In this document: positions 49,518 through 59,227 of the stretch, in pieces
Position numbering within the stretch: the stretch's first letter is position 1
Layout: each line of letters begins with the position of its first letter
NCBI RefSeq assembly: GCF_008801605.1
Contig: NZ_VZPJ01000002.1
Location: 248,001 to 312,000, forward strand
Reading direction: 5' to 3'
Length of the DNA stretch: 64,000 nucleotides
Origin: Pseudomonas brassicacearum subsp. brassicacearum
GTDB lineage: Bacteria; Pseudomonadota; Gammaproteobacteria; Pseudomonadales; Pseudomonadaceae
The notes under the pieces: generated by a model
Database searches by the model: none
What the model was told of the DNA's origin: nothing
Seen by the model: the letters and a program-made list of their open reading frames with translations, nothing else
Program-made: the position numbers and the translations under genes

Positions 49518-52500
49518 TTAAAAACCTGCAAAGGAAATCAAGTTGCTGCCGGTCGGGTTTCGCGCCGACGGCGCCAGGATCCCATCATAACCATTAGCCT
49601 TGGCCCAGGCGCCGATTTGATGGGTCTGGGTGTACTTGTCGCCGGTAATGCTCTTGAGGGAGACCCCCAATTGTTTGCGCACATCGGCCCGGGTCAGGTC
49701 CAGGACGTTGTTGAGCTGCACTTTCTTGCTGACCAGTACCCGTGTGGACAGGTCCACGCCCCAGTGATTGACTTCGCCCATGGCTGTCTTGCGTGAGTTG
49801 GCGCCATAGACACCGCCCAGGCCGGGGGCGGTGTAACGGTGCCTGGAGGCGACGTTCCACTTGTGCGCGGTCCAAGTCGTGCTGATCCGCCCCGGCTCTT
49901 CAAAGCGATACACCGTTCGGTTGACCTTGCGACCCTTGGGCGGCGTCGAGCATTTCATCAGCCCGAAGGGGTCGATCCAACTCACCGGGTTCGGCGCGTA
50001 CTGGTAGAGGTTCAGCCCACCGGCTAAGCCGATCGGGTCCGGTGTGGTGAAGCGGCCGATGTCCGGGTCGTAGAAACGCAGGGTGTTGTAGTGCAGCCCG
50101 GTTTCGCGGTCCAGGTATTGGCCCTGGAAGCGCAGGTTCTGCTCTTCGATGTAATACGGTTCGCGCAGCTCTTCGGCGGTGTTGCCCCACACTTGGTAAC
50201 GGGCTCGCCAGAGTGTGTGGCCGTCGGCTTCCGAGAGCTGTTCGGGCAGGCCGTTGAGGTCGTTGTGGTAATAACGGACCTTCTGTTGCTCGCCCAGGCC
50301 GTCGACCCTCGCCAGGGGTTCGTGGCTGTCGTCGGCGTAGATGTAGAGGCTGGTCTGGCTGTCGCGGTGTTCCTGCAAAAGTTGCAGCGCATCCCAGGTG
50401 AAACGGGTGCGGTTGAGCAGCGTGGCGTGGCGGTCGTACTCGGCTTTTTCGATGCGTCGACCCAACGGGTCATAGGTCATTTTTACGACCGAGCCGTTAT
50501 CGTTGCGCACTTCCACCAGGCGTTGTTCAGCATCGTAGCGAAAACGCTGGACGCCACGGCGGGCGCTGCGTTTTTCCACCATGCGACCGAAACCGTCATA
50601 GCGGTAGCGCTTGTCCTGGTAGGTCAACAAGCGGTTATGCGCGACCTGGCCTGTGCCCAGACCGTCCAGCAGGTTGGCGGCCGGGTCATAGGCGAAGCTT
50701 TCACGCTGGCCTTGAAGGTTGTCCTGGCTGGCGAGAATGCGGCCGGTGGCGTCATAGTGCAGCAATTGGCGATGGGACGCTTCGGGCTGGCTGTCGAAGC
50801 GCTCCACTCGCTGATCGCTGGCGTCATAACCAAACAGTGATTGCGCCACGGGCGGCAACAGCGTGGACTGACCCTGTTGCCGCCGCTGACGGGCCCGCAG
50901 GCGGCCACTGCGGTCGTATTCGCTGCGTGTGCTCTGGCGCCCCTGGGTGCGCAGCACTTCGCGGTGCAGGCGGTCGCGTTCGAAATCGCTGATGACCTGG
51001 CCGTCGAGGTTGATCTGGTGCAGGTGACCGCTGCCGTAGTGCAGGCGGTTCAGCCAACGACCGTCGGGAAGCAGCGTCTGGGTCAGGTTGCCCAGTTCGT
51101 CATAGCGATGTTCGAGGTTCCCCGCCCAGCCTTGCTCGGTAATCAATTGCCCCAGGGCGTCGTAACGCAAGCCCAGGCTTTGTACTTCACCGGTCTGGCT
51201 GGTGAAGGTGATCGCGTTGACCTGGTCGAGCGCGTCATAGCGGTACTCGGTGCGCCCGTCTGCGGTGACTTTCGCCACCAGTCGCCCCATCGCATCGCGC
51301 TCCAGCTCATGAATGATGGGGGCTTGGGGCGAGAGGTCCAGGTCGGTGCTGCCGGGCACCGCGAGCGCTTCCACGCGGGTGACGTTGTCCAGCGGGTCGT
51401 AGGCGTAGCGCTTGAGGCTGCCGTCCAGGCTGTGTTGGGCGGTCAAGCGGTCGGCGGCGTCCCAGGCAAACCGGTAGCGCTCACCGTTTTCATTGGTCAG
51501 GGCCAGCAGGCGCCCGTAGTTGTCGTAGCTCAGCTCAACCCGGCGGCCATGGGCGTCGGTGCGCACCCGCAGTTGACCGCTTAGGGTGTGTTGGAAATTT
51601 GTCGTGTGTCCAGCCGGGTCGCTATAGCCGATCAACTGTCCGCTAGCGTCACGCTGATAGTGCTCGGTGCGCCCGTCCGGCAGTTGCTTGCTCAGCAGCC
51701 GACCCTGGTCGTCGTAGCTGAAAAGCGTCCGCTCTCCCAGTGCGTCGGTGCTGCTGAGCAACAGCCCGCGCTCGCAATAGCTCAACCGTGTGGTGTAACC
51801 GGAACAATCGGTGTGTTCGCTCAGTTGCCCAAGGGCCGTCCAGCGCATGGTCTTGCTTTTGCCGGTGGCGTCGATGACCTCCACCACTTGGCCGTGGGCG
51901 TCGTGGCGATAGCGGGTGACGTGGCCCAGCGGGTCGGTTTCGCGAATGCGGTTGCCCCGCGCGTCATAGCGGTACTGCCAGGTATTTCCCGCGGCATCGG
52001 TTTCAGCCAGGGGCAGGGCCCAGTGTTCGAGCCACAGGGTTGACTCGCTGCGCCCCAGCGGGTCGCGGGTTTCGCAGAGGTTCCCGGCTTCGTCATAGCT
52101 GAACTGATGTTGTCCGCCGTTGGGATCGGTCGCCCCCAGCAACTGGCTTTCGTCGTTCCACTGGAAGGTCCAGGTGCGATCCAACGGGTCGGTGGTTTCG
52201 GTGATCTGATAGCGGGTATCCCAGCGACGGGTGCTGATGCGCTGCAAGCCGTCGGTGATGCGCGTGGTCCCGGCGGCCAGGTCGTAATCGAAGGTGTAGG
52301 CGTCGCCCGCGTCGGTCCAGTGGCGAACCACGCGCCATTCCAGGTTTTCAACCAACGCCCATTCATAGAAACAGCGAAGCCCGGTAGGCAGTTGGTGTTC
52401 CACCATTCGCCGCCCGGCGTCGTAGGCGTAGCGACGTTTTACCTGGTCGTTGGACTGACGGACCTGCGCCAGATCGCCCTGGCCGTCGTAGCCATAGTGC

Positions 52501-53957
52501 ATCAGCACTTCCCGGCGTTGATCGGCATAGAGGCGGTCGATCCGGCTGACTCGTTGTGGCCAGCGCTCGTCATACGCCAGTGCGATGCGGGTCAGGTCGA
52601 AGGTGTCACGCAGTTGCGCCAGGCGTCCGTTGTCGTCGTAGTCCAGGTAGATACGGTTGTCGTTGCGGTCACCCAGTTGGTTCAGGCGTAGCAGCGCTGC
52701 ATTGGCTGGCGTGGGTTCGAACAAGCGGTACAGTCCGTCCGCGCTCTCTATCAGCAGCTCGCCGTTGGCATGCCGTCGCACGCTGAGGCCTTCACCGGCA
52801 CTGAACACGGCGCCGCCCAACGGGATGGAACCCATGTCGATGCGTCGGCCCTGTTCGTCGCTATAAACCAGGGTTTCGCCGCCGTCTGGATGGGGCAGGA
52901 TTTCGACGCGCACCTCATAGGGCACGCTCCAACCGGCACCGAACAACCCGTCGCGGCGTTCGTCGCGGCTGTTGTAGAAGCGTTGCCAGTCGATCGGCAA
53001 GATGCCGGGCAGGACGAAGTCCATCTCCTCGACATCGCCCAACACTTTGGCCCCGGTGGCGGCGTGCACGGGGTTCGAGGAGCCCATCGCGGCGTTGGCC
53101 GCGGCACCCATCGCGCTACTGACCGCCATCGACGCCGCACCGCCGACCAACATGCACGGCAGGTTACTGAGGAATTTACCCTTGCCGCCCTTTAGCATCA
53201 GCAGCGCCGTGACCGCCAGCCCGACGCCCGGGGTCTTGCCGCTGCGGATCTCGCGCACCACCACCGAACCGCCGCCAATGGTCACGTCAGGGGAAATCAG
53301 TCCGGCCGACACCACGGTCGCATCGCAGGTGCTGCGGTCGCCGCTGCGCACCGCGGGCTGACCGTTGATGGTGACTTTGTCCGAGCCTTCGGCCAGGAAT
53401 TGCGGCGGCATCGGCGGGTGTTTCATGCAGATGATCATGTCCAGCGGCTTGGGCACGGCACCGGGCGCGGGCACGGCGACGGTGGGACGCCACATCTGTG
53501 AGAAGAAATTCTCGGCCATGTCCAGGTAGCTGGGTTCGGCTTCGGGTGCTTCAAGTTCGGTGCCGGCCGGCGCGACATGGGACTCGATCGCTCCGGCGGC
53601 GCGGGCGGCAGGGATGTTGTTGGTCAAGGTGTTGGTGGAGCCGGTGAGGATGTTGGCCTGCACCGTGGGCGGGAAGAGGGCGTTGCCGATGCCCTCGCAT
53701 ATGTCGCTTAGCCCCTTGTCGGCCCCGGTCTTGCTCATGGCGAGGCCGACCACGGCGCCCACCACCGCGCCGAGTAGGAAGCAACCCAAGCCGCCAGTGG
53801 CAACGGTAATGCCCGTGGCCGCTACCACGGCAGCCGTCGCTACCGCGGTGATCGCAATGTTCGCGGCTACTTCCAGGACGCCGCCGAGGATATCGGCCAT
53901 CATCGAGGTGTGGTTCAGCGCGTCGCCTAGCCGAGCGGCCCAGAGTGCGTCAGACAT
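49518..53957 (-). CDS. PAAR-Rhs type VI effector with a RES (NAD-degrading) toxin tip
   Basis: This 1479-residue paralogue of the neighbouring Rhs effector has almost the same N terminus, PAAR-like domain and YD-repeat cocoon, and a core ending DPIGLAGGLNLYQYAPNPVS. The tip, residues 1336-1479, is unrelated to the other tip and fits the RES domain: VYRFEEPGR (Arg 1351), GGVYGANSRKTAMGE (Tyr 1384, Glu 1395), LNNVLDLT, and GYDGILAPSAR (Ser 1464) with SNLISF. RES toxins destroy NAD+ by glycohydrolysis or phosphorolysis, so the predicted effect is NAD depletion in the target cell. It follows the Eag-type chaperone gene by 12 bp and is followed by its own immunity gene. Confidence 0.9.
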   Translation of the reverse strand: MSDALWAARLGDALNHTSMMADILGGVLEVAANIAITAVATAAVVAATGITVATGGLGCFLLGAVVGAVVGLAMSKTGADKGLSDICEGIGNALFPPTVQANILTGSTNTLTNNIPAARAAGAIESHVAPAGTELEAPEAEPSYLDMAENFFSQMWRPTVAVPAPGAVPKPLDMIICMKHPPMPPQFLAEGSDKVTINGQPAVRSGDRSTCDATVVSAGLISPDVTIGGGSVVVREIRSGKTPGVGLAVTALLMLKGGKGKFLSNLPCMLVGGAASMAVSSAMGAAANAAMGSSNPVHAATGAKVLGDVEEMDFVLPGILPIDWQRFYNSRDERRDGLFGAGWSVPYEVRVEILPHPDGGETLVYSDEQGRRIDMGSIPLGGAVFSAGEGLSVRRHANGELLIESADGLYRLFEPTPANAALLRLNQLGDRNDNRIYLDYDDNGRLAQLRDTFDLTRIALAYDERWPQRVSRIDRLYADQRREVLMHYGYDGQGDLAQVRQSNDQVKRRYAYDAGRRMVEHQLPTGLRCFYEWALVENLEWRVVRHWTDAGDAYTFDYDLAAGTTRITDGLQRISTRRWDTRYQITETTDPLDRTWTFQWNDESQLLGATDPNGGQHQFSYDEAGNLCETRDPLGRSESTLWLEHWALPLAETDAAGNTWQYRYDARGNRIRETDPLGHVTRYRHDAHGQVVEVIDATGKSKTMRWTALGQLSEHTDCSGYTTRLSYCERGLLLSSTDALGERTLFSYDDQGRLLSKQLPDGRTEHYQRDASGQLIGYSDPAGHTTNFQHTLSGQLRVRTDAHGRRVELSYDNYGRLLALTNENGERYRFAWDAADRLTAQHSLDGSLKRYAYDPLDNVTRVEALAVPGSTDLDLSPQAPIIHELERDAMGRLVAKVTADGRTEYRYDALDQVNAITFTSQTGEVQSLGLRYDALGQLITEQGWAGNLEHRYDELGNLTQTLLPDGRWLNRLHYGSGHLHQINLDGQVISDFERDRLHREVLRTQGRQSTRSEYDRSGRLRARQRRQQGQSTLLPPVAQSLFGYDASDQRVERFDSQPEASHRQLLHYDATGRILASQDNLQGQRESFAYDPAANLLDGLGTGQVAHNRLLTYQDKRYRYDGFGRMVEKRSARRGVQRFRYDAEQRLVEVRNDNGSVVKMTYDPLGRRIEKAEYDRHATLLNRTRFTWDALQLLQEHRDSQTSLYIYADDSHEPLARVDGLGEQQKVRYYHNDLNGLPEQLSEADGHTLWRARYQVWGNTAEELREPYYIEEQNLRFQGQYLDRETGLHYNTLRFYDPDIGRFTTPDPIGLAGGLNLYQYAPNPVSWIDPFGLMKCSTPPKGRKVNRTVYRFEEPGRISTTWTAHKWNVASRHRYTAPGLGGVYGANSRKTAMGEVNHWGVDLSTRVLVSKKVQLNNVLDLTRADVRKQLGVSLKSITGDKYTQTHQIGAWAKANGYDGILAPSARNPTGSNLISFAGF

Positions 53958-53969
53958 GCAAGGTGCTCA

Positions 53970-54404
53970 TCAAGCCAGAACGTCGAACAGCAGCGAACCC
54001 TTGATCGTTGCCCAATGTGCCGCTTCGGCATCGCCCAGTTTCTCGGCTTTCACGTAGCTCAGGGCAAGCATTTTGCGGGTGCCGGGCAGTACCAGGGCCA
54101 ACTGGAACTGGAAGACCTTTTCATTGCCCTTGTTGAACTGGCTGCGCAATTCGATGGCTTCGACTTCCTGGTTGGCGCCCACGCGCACGGTGGCGCCCGG
54201 TTGGCAGCGCAGGTCCTGGACCTGTTTTTCCAGGCGCTTGAGCTGGTCGTCGAGGTTGCTTTGCAGGGTCTCGCCCTCGGTCAGCAAACTGCGGCTGACG
54301 ATCAAGGACGTGCCCAGCTCGGGGAACTTGAGGATGTTGATTGTCGCGTCCAGCAATTCGCTGGGCGGCAGCTGGAACTGGAATTCATTGAGGCGGTAAG
54401 TCAT
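53970..54404 (-). CDS. EagR/DcrB-type (DUF1795) chaperone for the Rhs effectors
   Basis: This 144-residue protein is of the DUF1795 family (EagT6/EagR). It binds the N-terminal membrane helices of Rhs or PAAR effectors and hands them to VgrG. Family pattern: MTYRLNEFQFQLP start, TSLIVSRSLLTEGETLQSNL, a charged helix DDQLKRLEKQVQDLRC, and a strand-rich FQFQLALVLPG end. It lies between vgrG (18 bp upstream) and the first Rhs gene (12 bp downstream). Both Rhs proteins share the same N-terminal helices, so one chaperone may serve both. Confidence 0.88.
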   Translation of the reverse strand: MTYRLNEFQFQLPPSELLDATINILKFPELGTSLIVSRSLLTEGETLQSNLDDQLKRLEKQVQDLRCQPGATVRVGANQEVEAIELRSQFNKGNEKVFQFQLALVLPGTRKMLALSYVKAEKLGDAEAAHWATIKGSLLFDVLA

Positions 54405-54422
54405 GGCGCAAAAATCTCGAGG

Positions 54423-56360
54423 TTAGCCCTTGGGTGCAGGGAACGCGGCTTGGATGTTGGCATCGATGCTGCCCTTGACGCCCTGGCCGTCCGGCGTGGC
54501 TCCGGGGCCGCCGCCGTTGTTCAGGTGCAGCACGCCGCCGGTGTTGAACTCGGCATCGCCGCTGGCGTAGAAGCTGATCTGTACGCCGGTCAGGTTGATC
54601 TGGCCGCTGGCGTTGAGCTCCAGGATGCTTTCGCCGCACACCAGGCGCAGGTTTTCGCCCACTTCAATCACGTAGCTCTGGCTGATGCTGTCGGTCTTGC
54701 GCTGGCCGACGGAGAGGATGTCCTCCTGCTTGACGATGCGCAGGCGGTTGTTGCCGATGGTCACCGTCTCGTTGTGGCCGATGCTCTTGTTGCGGTCATG
54801 GCCCACCGAGTGGCTTTCATCCACCTCGACCACGATGTCCTGGTTACGCTCGGCGTGGATGTACAGTTGCTCGGCGCCTTTCTTGTCTTCCATGCGGATT
54901 TCGTTGAAATTCGCCGGCGTGCCGCCCTTGCTCGAACGGCTTTTCATCCCGCTCTGGGTGGCATTGGCGGGCAAGTCATAGGGCACGGTCTGTTCGGCGT
55001 TGTAGACGCGACCGGTGATGATCGGCCGATCCGGGTCGCCTTCGAGGAAACTGACGATCACTTCCTGGCCAATGCGCGGGATCTGCATCGAGCCCCAGTT
55101 TTTCCCGGCCCATGCCTGCGACACGCGAATCCAGCACGAGCTGTTTTCGTTGGACTGGTCGTGCCGATCCCAATAGAAGTGCACCTTCACTCGGCCGAAC
55201 TGATCGGTCCAGATTTCCTCGCCCTTGGGACCCACCACTAAGGCAGTCTGCGGGCCCTTGACGATAGGGCGATGGGTGATGGGCAGCGGCCGATAGCTTT
55301 GCTGGGCGTCGATGCAGGTCAGGCTGCTTTCGAACTGTGCTGTCGGCGCGCCGCCGCCGGTTTCGCCGCTTTCCTGGGAGAGGTAGTAGCGGGCGCCGAC
55401 GATCAGGTATTCGCGGTTCTGGTCCTGGCGGCTGAAGCCGGTGAGGCTGAACAGGTGCCCCGAACCCAAGCCGCGGGCGTTGCCGGCCAGTTCGACCTGT
55501 TCGTGCTGGGTCTGCAAGGCTTCGATGCGGGTGCGGGCGTAGTGTTCGCCGTCCTGGCTCTGCACGTAGGTGCCAGGGTAGTCGTACAGGGGATAGTCGC
55601 CGGCAGTGTGTGGGCGGGGCATGGCCGAGCGTACGTCGATGCGTGCGCTGGGGCGTTGGAAGTCGTAGTCGTTGAGCTCCAGCGAGCCGGGCTGGACTTC
55701 CTGGGCCAGGTGCCAGTCGTGTATGTGGTCACGCTCGCGCTGCTGCTCGTTCTTGGGGTAGTAGGGCACCGAGCCGTAGCCGGGCGCCGTGGTGTGGGCT
55801 CCATAAGCGTCGGCCAGCACCAGCACATGTCGACCTTGCTCATGGCGGAAGAAGTAGTAGATCCCTTCCTGCTCCATCAAGCGGCTGACGAAGTCGAAAC
55901 TGGTCTCGCGATACTGCACGCAGTATTCCCACTCGCGATAAGGCCGGCTCAGGGCGTCTTCGAAATCGGAAAAGCCCAAGTCGCGGAACACCTGCTTGAT
56001 GATCTGCGGGATGGTGAGGTTCTGGAAAATCCGGCAATCGGAGGTACGAGTCAGCAGCCAAAACCACGGGCGCAGGGTGGCCTGGTAACTGGCGAACTGG
56101 CCCTGGTCGACGTTCTGGCTGAAACGGGCCACGATGCCATGGAAATAACGCTCGCCACCGCCATCGAGTTGCAGGCTCACGCACATGGGCTTGCCGAGCA
56201 CCTGATTGAGGTCGATGGCGTTATCCAGCGAGTGCAGCTGCAACTCATAGTTGAACAGCCGCCCCAGTTCTTCGCCGCCGCCCATGTCCTTGAGCAGCAG
56301 TACCTCAGGTCCCAGGGGGCTGGTGATCTTGGCCAGGCGTGAGGCTTGGTTGAATAACAT
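54423..56360 (-). CDS. vgrG: Type VI secretion spike protein VgrG
   Basis: This 645-residue trimeric spike protein sits on the Hcp tube. The gp27-like part has FNYELQLHSLDNAIDLNQVL, YFHGIVARFSQNVDQ and the REWEYCVQYRETSFDFVSRL segment. The gp5-like OB domain has QFGRVKVHFYWDRHD and CWIRVSQAWAGKNWG, then IPRIGQEVIVSFLEGDPDRP. The beta-prism follows from about residue 500. The C terminus ends shortly after the prism (ANIQAAFPAPKG), so there is no enzymatic extension and the activity is carried by the PAAR-Rhs proteins encoded next. Start ATG 56360. Confidence 0.96.
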   Translation of the reverse strand: MLFNQASRLAKITSPLGPEVLLLKDMGGGEELGRLFNYELQLHSLDNAIDLNQVLGKPMCVSLQLDGGGERYFHGIVARFSQNVDQGQFASYQATLRPWFWLLTRTSDCRIFQNLTIPQIIKQVFRDLGFSDFEDALSRPYREWEYCVQYRETSFDFVSRLMEQEGIYYFFRHEQGRHVLVLADAYGAHTTAPGYGSVPYYPKNEQQRERDHIHDWHLAQEVQPGSLELNDYDFQRPSARIDVRSAMPRPHTAGDYPLYDYPGTYVQSQDGEHYARTRIEALQTQHEQVELAGNARGLGSGHLFSLTGFSRQDQNREYLIVGARYYLSQESGETGGGAPTAQFESSLTCIDAQQSYRPLPITHRPIVKGPQTALVVGPKGEEIWTDQFGRVKVHFYWDRHDQSNENSSCWIRVSQAWAGKNWGSMQIPRIGQEVIVSFLEGDPDRPIITGRVYNAEQTVPYDLPANATQSGMKSRSSKGGTPANFNEIRMEDKKGAEQLYIHAERNQDIVVEVDESHSVGHDRNKSIGHNETVTIGNNRLRIVKQEDILSVGQRKTDSISQSYVIEVGENLRLVCGESILELNASGQINLTGVQISFYASGDAEFNTGGVLHLNNGGGPGATPDGQGVKGSIDANIQAAFPAPKG

Positions 56361-56417
56361 CGGTCATCTCATCGTTGTAATGGCTGCGCCGCTGATTGCC
56401 TGACGACACCGGAACAA

Positions 56418-56508
56418 CTGTGGGAGCGAGCTTGCTCGCGAAGGCGGTGTGTCAGGCAACATCAATGGCACTGACAGATTGCATTCGCGAGCAAGCTCGC
56501 TCCCACAG
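56418..56508. repeat. REP pair between tssH and vgrG
   Basis: Inverted REP units at 56418-56444 and 56484-56508 fill most of the 170-base gap between the tssH stop and the vgrG start. The gap separates the structural operon from the vgrG-Rhs module and may reduce read-through. Confidence 0.88.
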
Positions 56509-56530
56509 GGTTATGCGGTGCTCCTTCGGG

Positions 56531-59227
56531 TCAGGCCGCGTCGCTGAAATCGTACTGCAATTCATTGTCCACGGCGCTGATCCGCACCCCGGCCAAAGCC
56601 TTGCCTTCGAGCATGCGGGTCAGGAACTCGCGGCTCATGTCCGGTAGCAGGCTGTTGGTCAGGATGGTGTCGATCATGCGCCCGCCGCTTTCGGTTTCGG
56701 TGCAACGCGAGACGATCAGGTCGATCACCGCGTCGTCGTAGTCGAAGGCGACTTTGTGGGTGCTTTCCACGCGCTTCTTGATGCGGTTGAGTTGCAGGCG
56801 GGTGATGGCCTTGAGCATCTCGTCGCTGAGCGGGTAGTACGGGATCGTCACCAGGCGGCCCAGCAAGGCTGGCGGGAAAATCTCCAGCAGCGGTTGGCGC
56901 AGGGCCTTGGCGATTTCTTCCGGCTCGGGCACGTTCTGCGGGTCTTTGCAGACCTGGGCAATCAACTCGGTGCCGGCGTTGGTGGTCAGCAGGATCAAGG
57001 TGTTCTTGAAGTCGATCACCCGGCCTTCACCGTCCTCCATCACGCCTTTGTCGAACACCTGGAAGAAGATCTCATGCACGTCCGGGTGGGCCTTCTCGAC
57101 CTCGTCCAGCAACACCACGCTGTACGGTTTGCGCCGCACGGCTTCGGTCAGCACGCCGCCTTCGCCATAGCCGATGTAGCCCGGTGGCGCACCCTTGAGG
57201 GTCGATACGGTGTGGGCTTCCTGGAACTCGCTCATGTTGATGGTGATGACGTTCTGCTCGCCGCCGTACATGGCTTCGGCCAGGGCCAGGGCGGTTTCGG
57301 TCTTGCCCACGCCGGAGGTGCCGGCGAGCATGAACACACCAATCGGCTTGCTCGGGTTGTCGAGGCCGGCGCGGGAGGTCTGGATGCGCTTGGCAATCAT
57401 CTGCAAGGCATGGTCCTGGCCGATGATGCGTTTCTTCAGGTGCTGGTCGAGGTTGAGCACGGTTTCCAGTTCGTTGCGGGCCATGCGGCCCACCGGGATA
57501 CCGGTCCAGTCGGCGACCACCGAGGCCACGGCCTGGTAATCCACGGTCGGCAGGATCAGCGGGGTTTCGCCTTGCAGGGCGGTCAGGCGCTGTTGCAGGT
57601 CCACCAGCTTCTCGCGCAGTTGGTGGCTTTCGTTGTCAGAAGCTTCGCTGTTGTCTTCGCTGTCCACCACGCCAACGCGTTCGCGCAAGGTGGCGCGGGT
57701 GGCGAGCAGTTCGTCCACCAGGGTTTTCTCTTCGGCCCAGCGGCCTTCCAGCTCGGCCAGGCGTTCGCGCTCGGCGCTCAGCAGGGTTTCGCTCTGGGTC
57801 TGGCGGTTGCCGATGACCACGCCAATCGCGTGTTCACGGGCGATGATTTGCAACTCGGTTTCCAGCGCTTCGATGCGCCGACGGCTGTCGTCCACTTCGG
57901 CCGGTACGGCGTGCAGGCTGATGGCGACGCGGGCGCAGGCGGTGTCCAGCAGGCTCACGGATTTGTCCGGCAGCTGGCGCGCGGGAATGTAGCGGTGGGA
58001 CAGCTTGACCGAAGCTTCCAGGGCTTCGTCGAGGATCTGCACCTGGTGGTGTTTTTCCATGGTCGAGGCCACGCCGCGCATCATCAGCAGGGCCTTGTCT
58101 TCCGACGGCTCGGCCACTTGCACCACTTGGAAACGGCGGGTCAGGGCCGGGTCTTTTTCGATGTGCTTCTTGTACTCGGCCCAGGTCGTGGCGGCCACGG
58201 TGCGCAAGGTGCCACGGGCCAACGCCGGCTTGAGCAGGTTGGCCGCGTCGCCCGTGCCGGCGGCGCCACCGGCACCGACCAGGGTGTGGGCTTCGTCGAT
58301 GAACAGGATGATCGGCTTGGGCGAGGCCTGGACGTCTTCGATGACCTGGCGCAGGCGCTGTTCGAACTCGCCTTTCATGCTGGCGCCGGCCTGCAACAGG
58401 CCCACGTCGAGGCTGCGCAGTTCCACGTCCTTGAGGGCCGGCGGCACGTCGCCGGCGACGATGCGCAGGGCGAAGCCTTCGACCACGGCGGTCTTGCCCA
58501 CGCCGGCTTCACCGGTAAGGATCGGGTTGTTCTGCCGGCGGCGCATGAGGATGTCCACCAGTTGGCGGATCTCTTCGTCACGGCCGACGATCGGGTCGAG
58601 CTTGCCGCTGCGGGCCTGCTCGGTGAGGTCGACGGTAAAGCGCTTGAGGGCTTCCTGCTTGCCCATGGCGCTAGGGGCCATGGCGCCGCTGGCTTCGCCC
58701 GGCACCGCGCCGGCATTGAAGCCGTCGCTGGCGGTCAGGGCGTTTTCCGGCGAGTCGCCGACGTATTCGTCAAACCGTTCGCTCAGGGCTTCGACCTTGA
58801 CCTTGTCGAACTCCGACGACAAGCCCAGCAGTGCGTGGCGCAGGCTCGGGGTCTTGAGAATGCCCAGCACCAGGTAACCGGTGCGAACCTGGCTTTCGCC
58901 GAACATCAGGCTGCCGTAGACCCAGCCGCGTTCCACGGCTTCTTCGACGTGGGACGACAGGTCGGTGATGGACGTCGAACCCCGTGGCAGGCGATCCAGG
59001 GCTTCGGTCAGGTCACGGGCCAGGCGCGCCGGTTCGATGTTGAACTGGCGGATGATGCGGTGCAGGTCCGAGTCCTGCAGTTGCAGCAACTGGTGAAACC
59101 AGTGGGCCAGTTCCACATAAGGGTTACCGCGCAACTTGCAGAACACGGTGGCGGCTTCGATGGCTTTGTAGGCCACGCTGTTGAGTTTGCCGAACAACGC
59201 GGCGCGACTGATTTCACCCATGCTCAT
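56531..59227 (-). CDS. tssH: Type VI secretion ATPase TssH (ClpV)
   Basis: This 898-residue AAA+ unfoldase disassembles the contracted TssB/C sheath. It has a Clp N domain (about 1-150), D1 with Walker A GEAGVGKTAVVE (near 240) and Walker B IILFIDEAHTL, a middle coiled-coil domain (about 440-560), D2 with GTSGVGKTETALAL and VVLLDEVEKAHPD, and a ClpB-like C-terminal domain. ATG 59227 with AAGGAG 4-9 bases upstream overlaps the tssG stop by 14 bases. It follows tssE-F-G in the same direction; the sheath genes themselves are outside the window. Confidence 0.97.
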   Translation of the reverse strand: MSMGEISRAALFGKLNSVAYKAIEAATVFCKLRGNPYVELAHWFHQLLQLQDSDLHRIIRQFNIEPARLARDLTEALDRLPRGSTSITDLSSHVEEAVERGWVYGSLMFGESQVRTGYLVLGILKTPSLRHALLGLSSEFDKVKVEALSERFDEYVGDSPENALTASDGFNAGAVPGEASGAMAPSAMGKQEALKRFTVDLTEQARSGKLDPIVGRDEEIRQLVDILMRRRQNNPILTGEAGVGKTAVVEGFALRIVAGDVPPALKDVELRSLDVGLLQAGASMKGEFEQRLRQVIEDVQASPKPIILFIDEAHTLVGAGGAAGTGDAANLLKPALARGTLRTVAATTWAEYKKHIEKDPALTRRFQVVQVAEPSEDKALLMMRGVASTMEKHHQVQILDEALEASVKLSHRYIPARQLPDKSVSLLDTACARVAISLHAVPAEVDDSRRRIEALETELQIIAREHAIGVVIGNRQTQSETLLSAERERLAELEGRWAEEKTLVDELLATRATLRERVGVVDSEDNSEASDNESHQLREKLVDLQQRLTALQGETPLILPTVDYQAVASVVADWTGIPVGRMARNELETVLNLDQHLKKRIIGQDHALQMIAKRIQTSRAGLDNPSKPIGVFMLAGTSGVGKTETALALAEAMYGGEQNVITINMSEFQEAHTVSTLKGAPPGYIGYGEGGVLTEAVRRKPYSVVLLDEVEKAHPDVHEIFFQVFDKGVMEDGEGRVIDFKNTLILLTTNAGTELIAQVCKDPQNVPEPEEIAKALRQPLLEIFPPALLGRLVTIPYYPLSDEMLKAITRLQLNRIKKRVESTHKVAFDYDDAVIDLIVSRCTETESGGRMIDTILTNSLLPDMSREFLTRMLEGKALAGVRISAVDNELQYDFSDAA

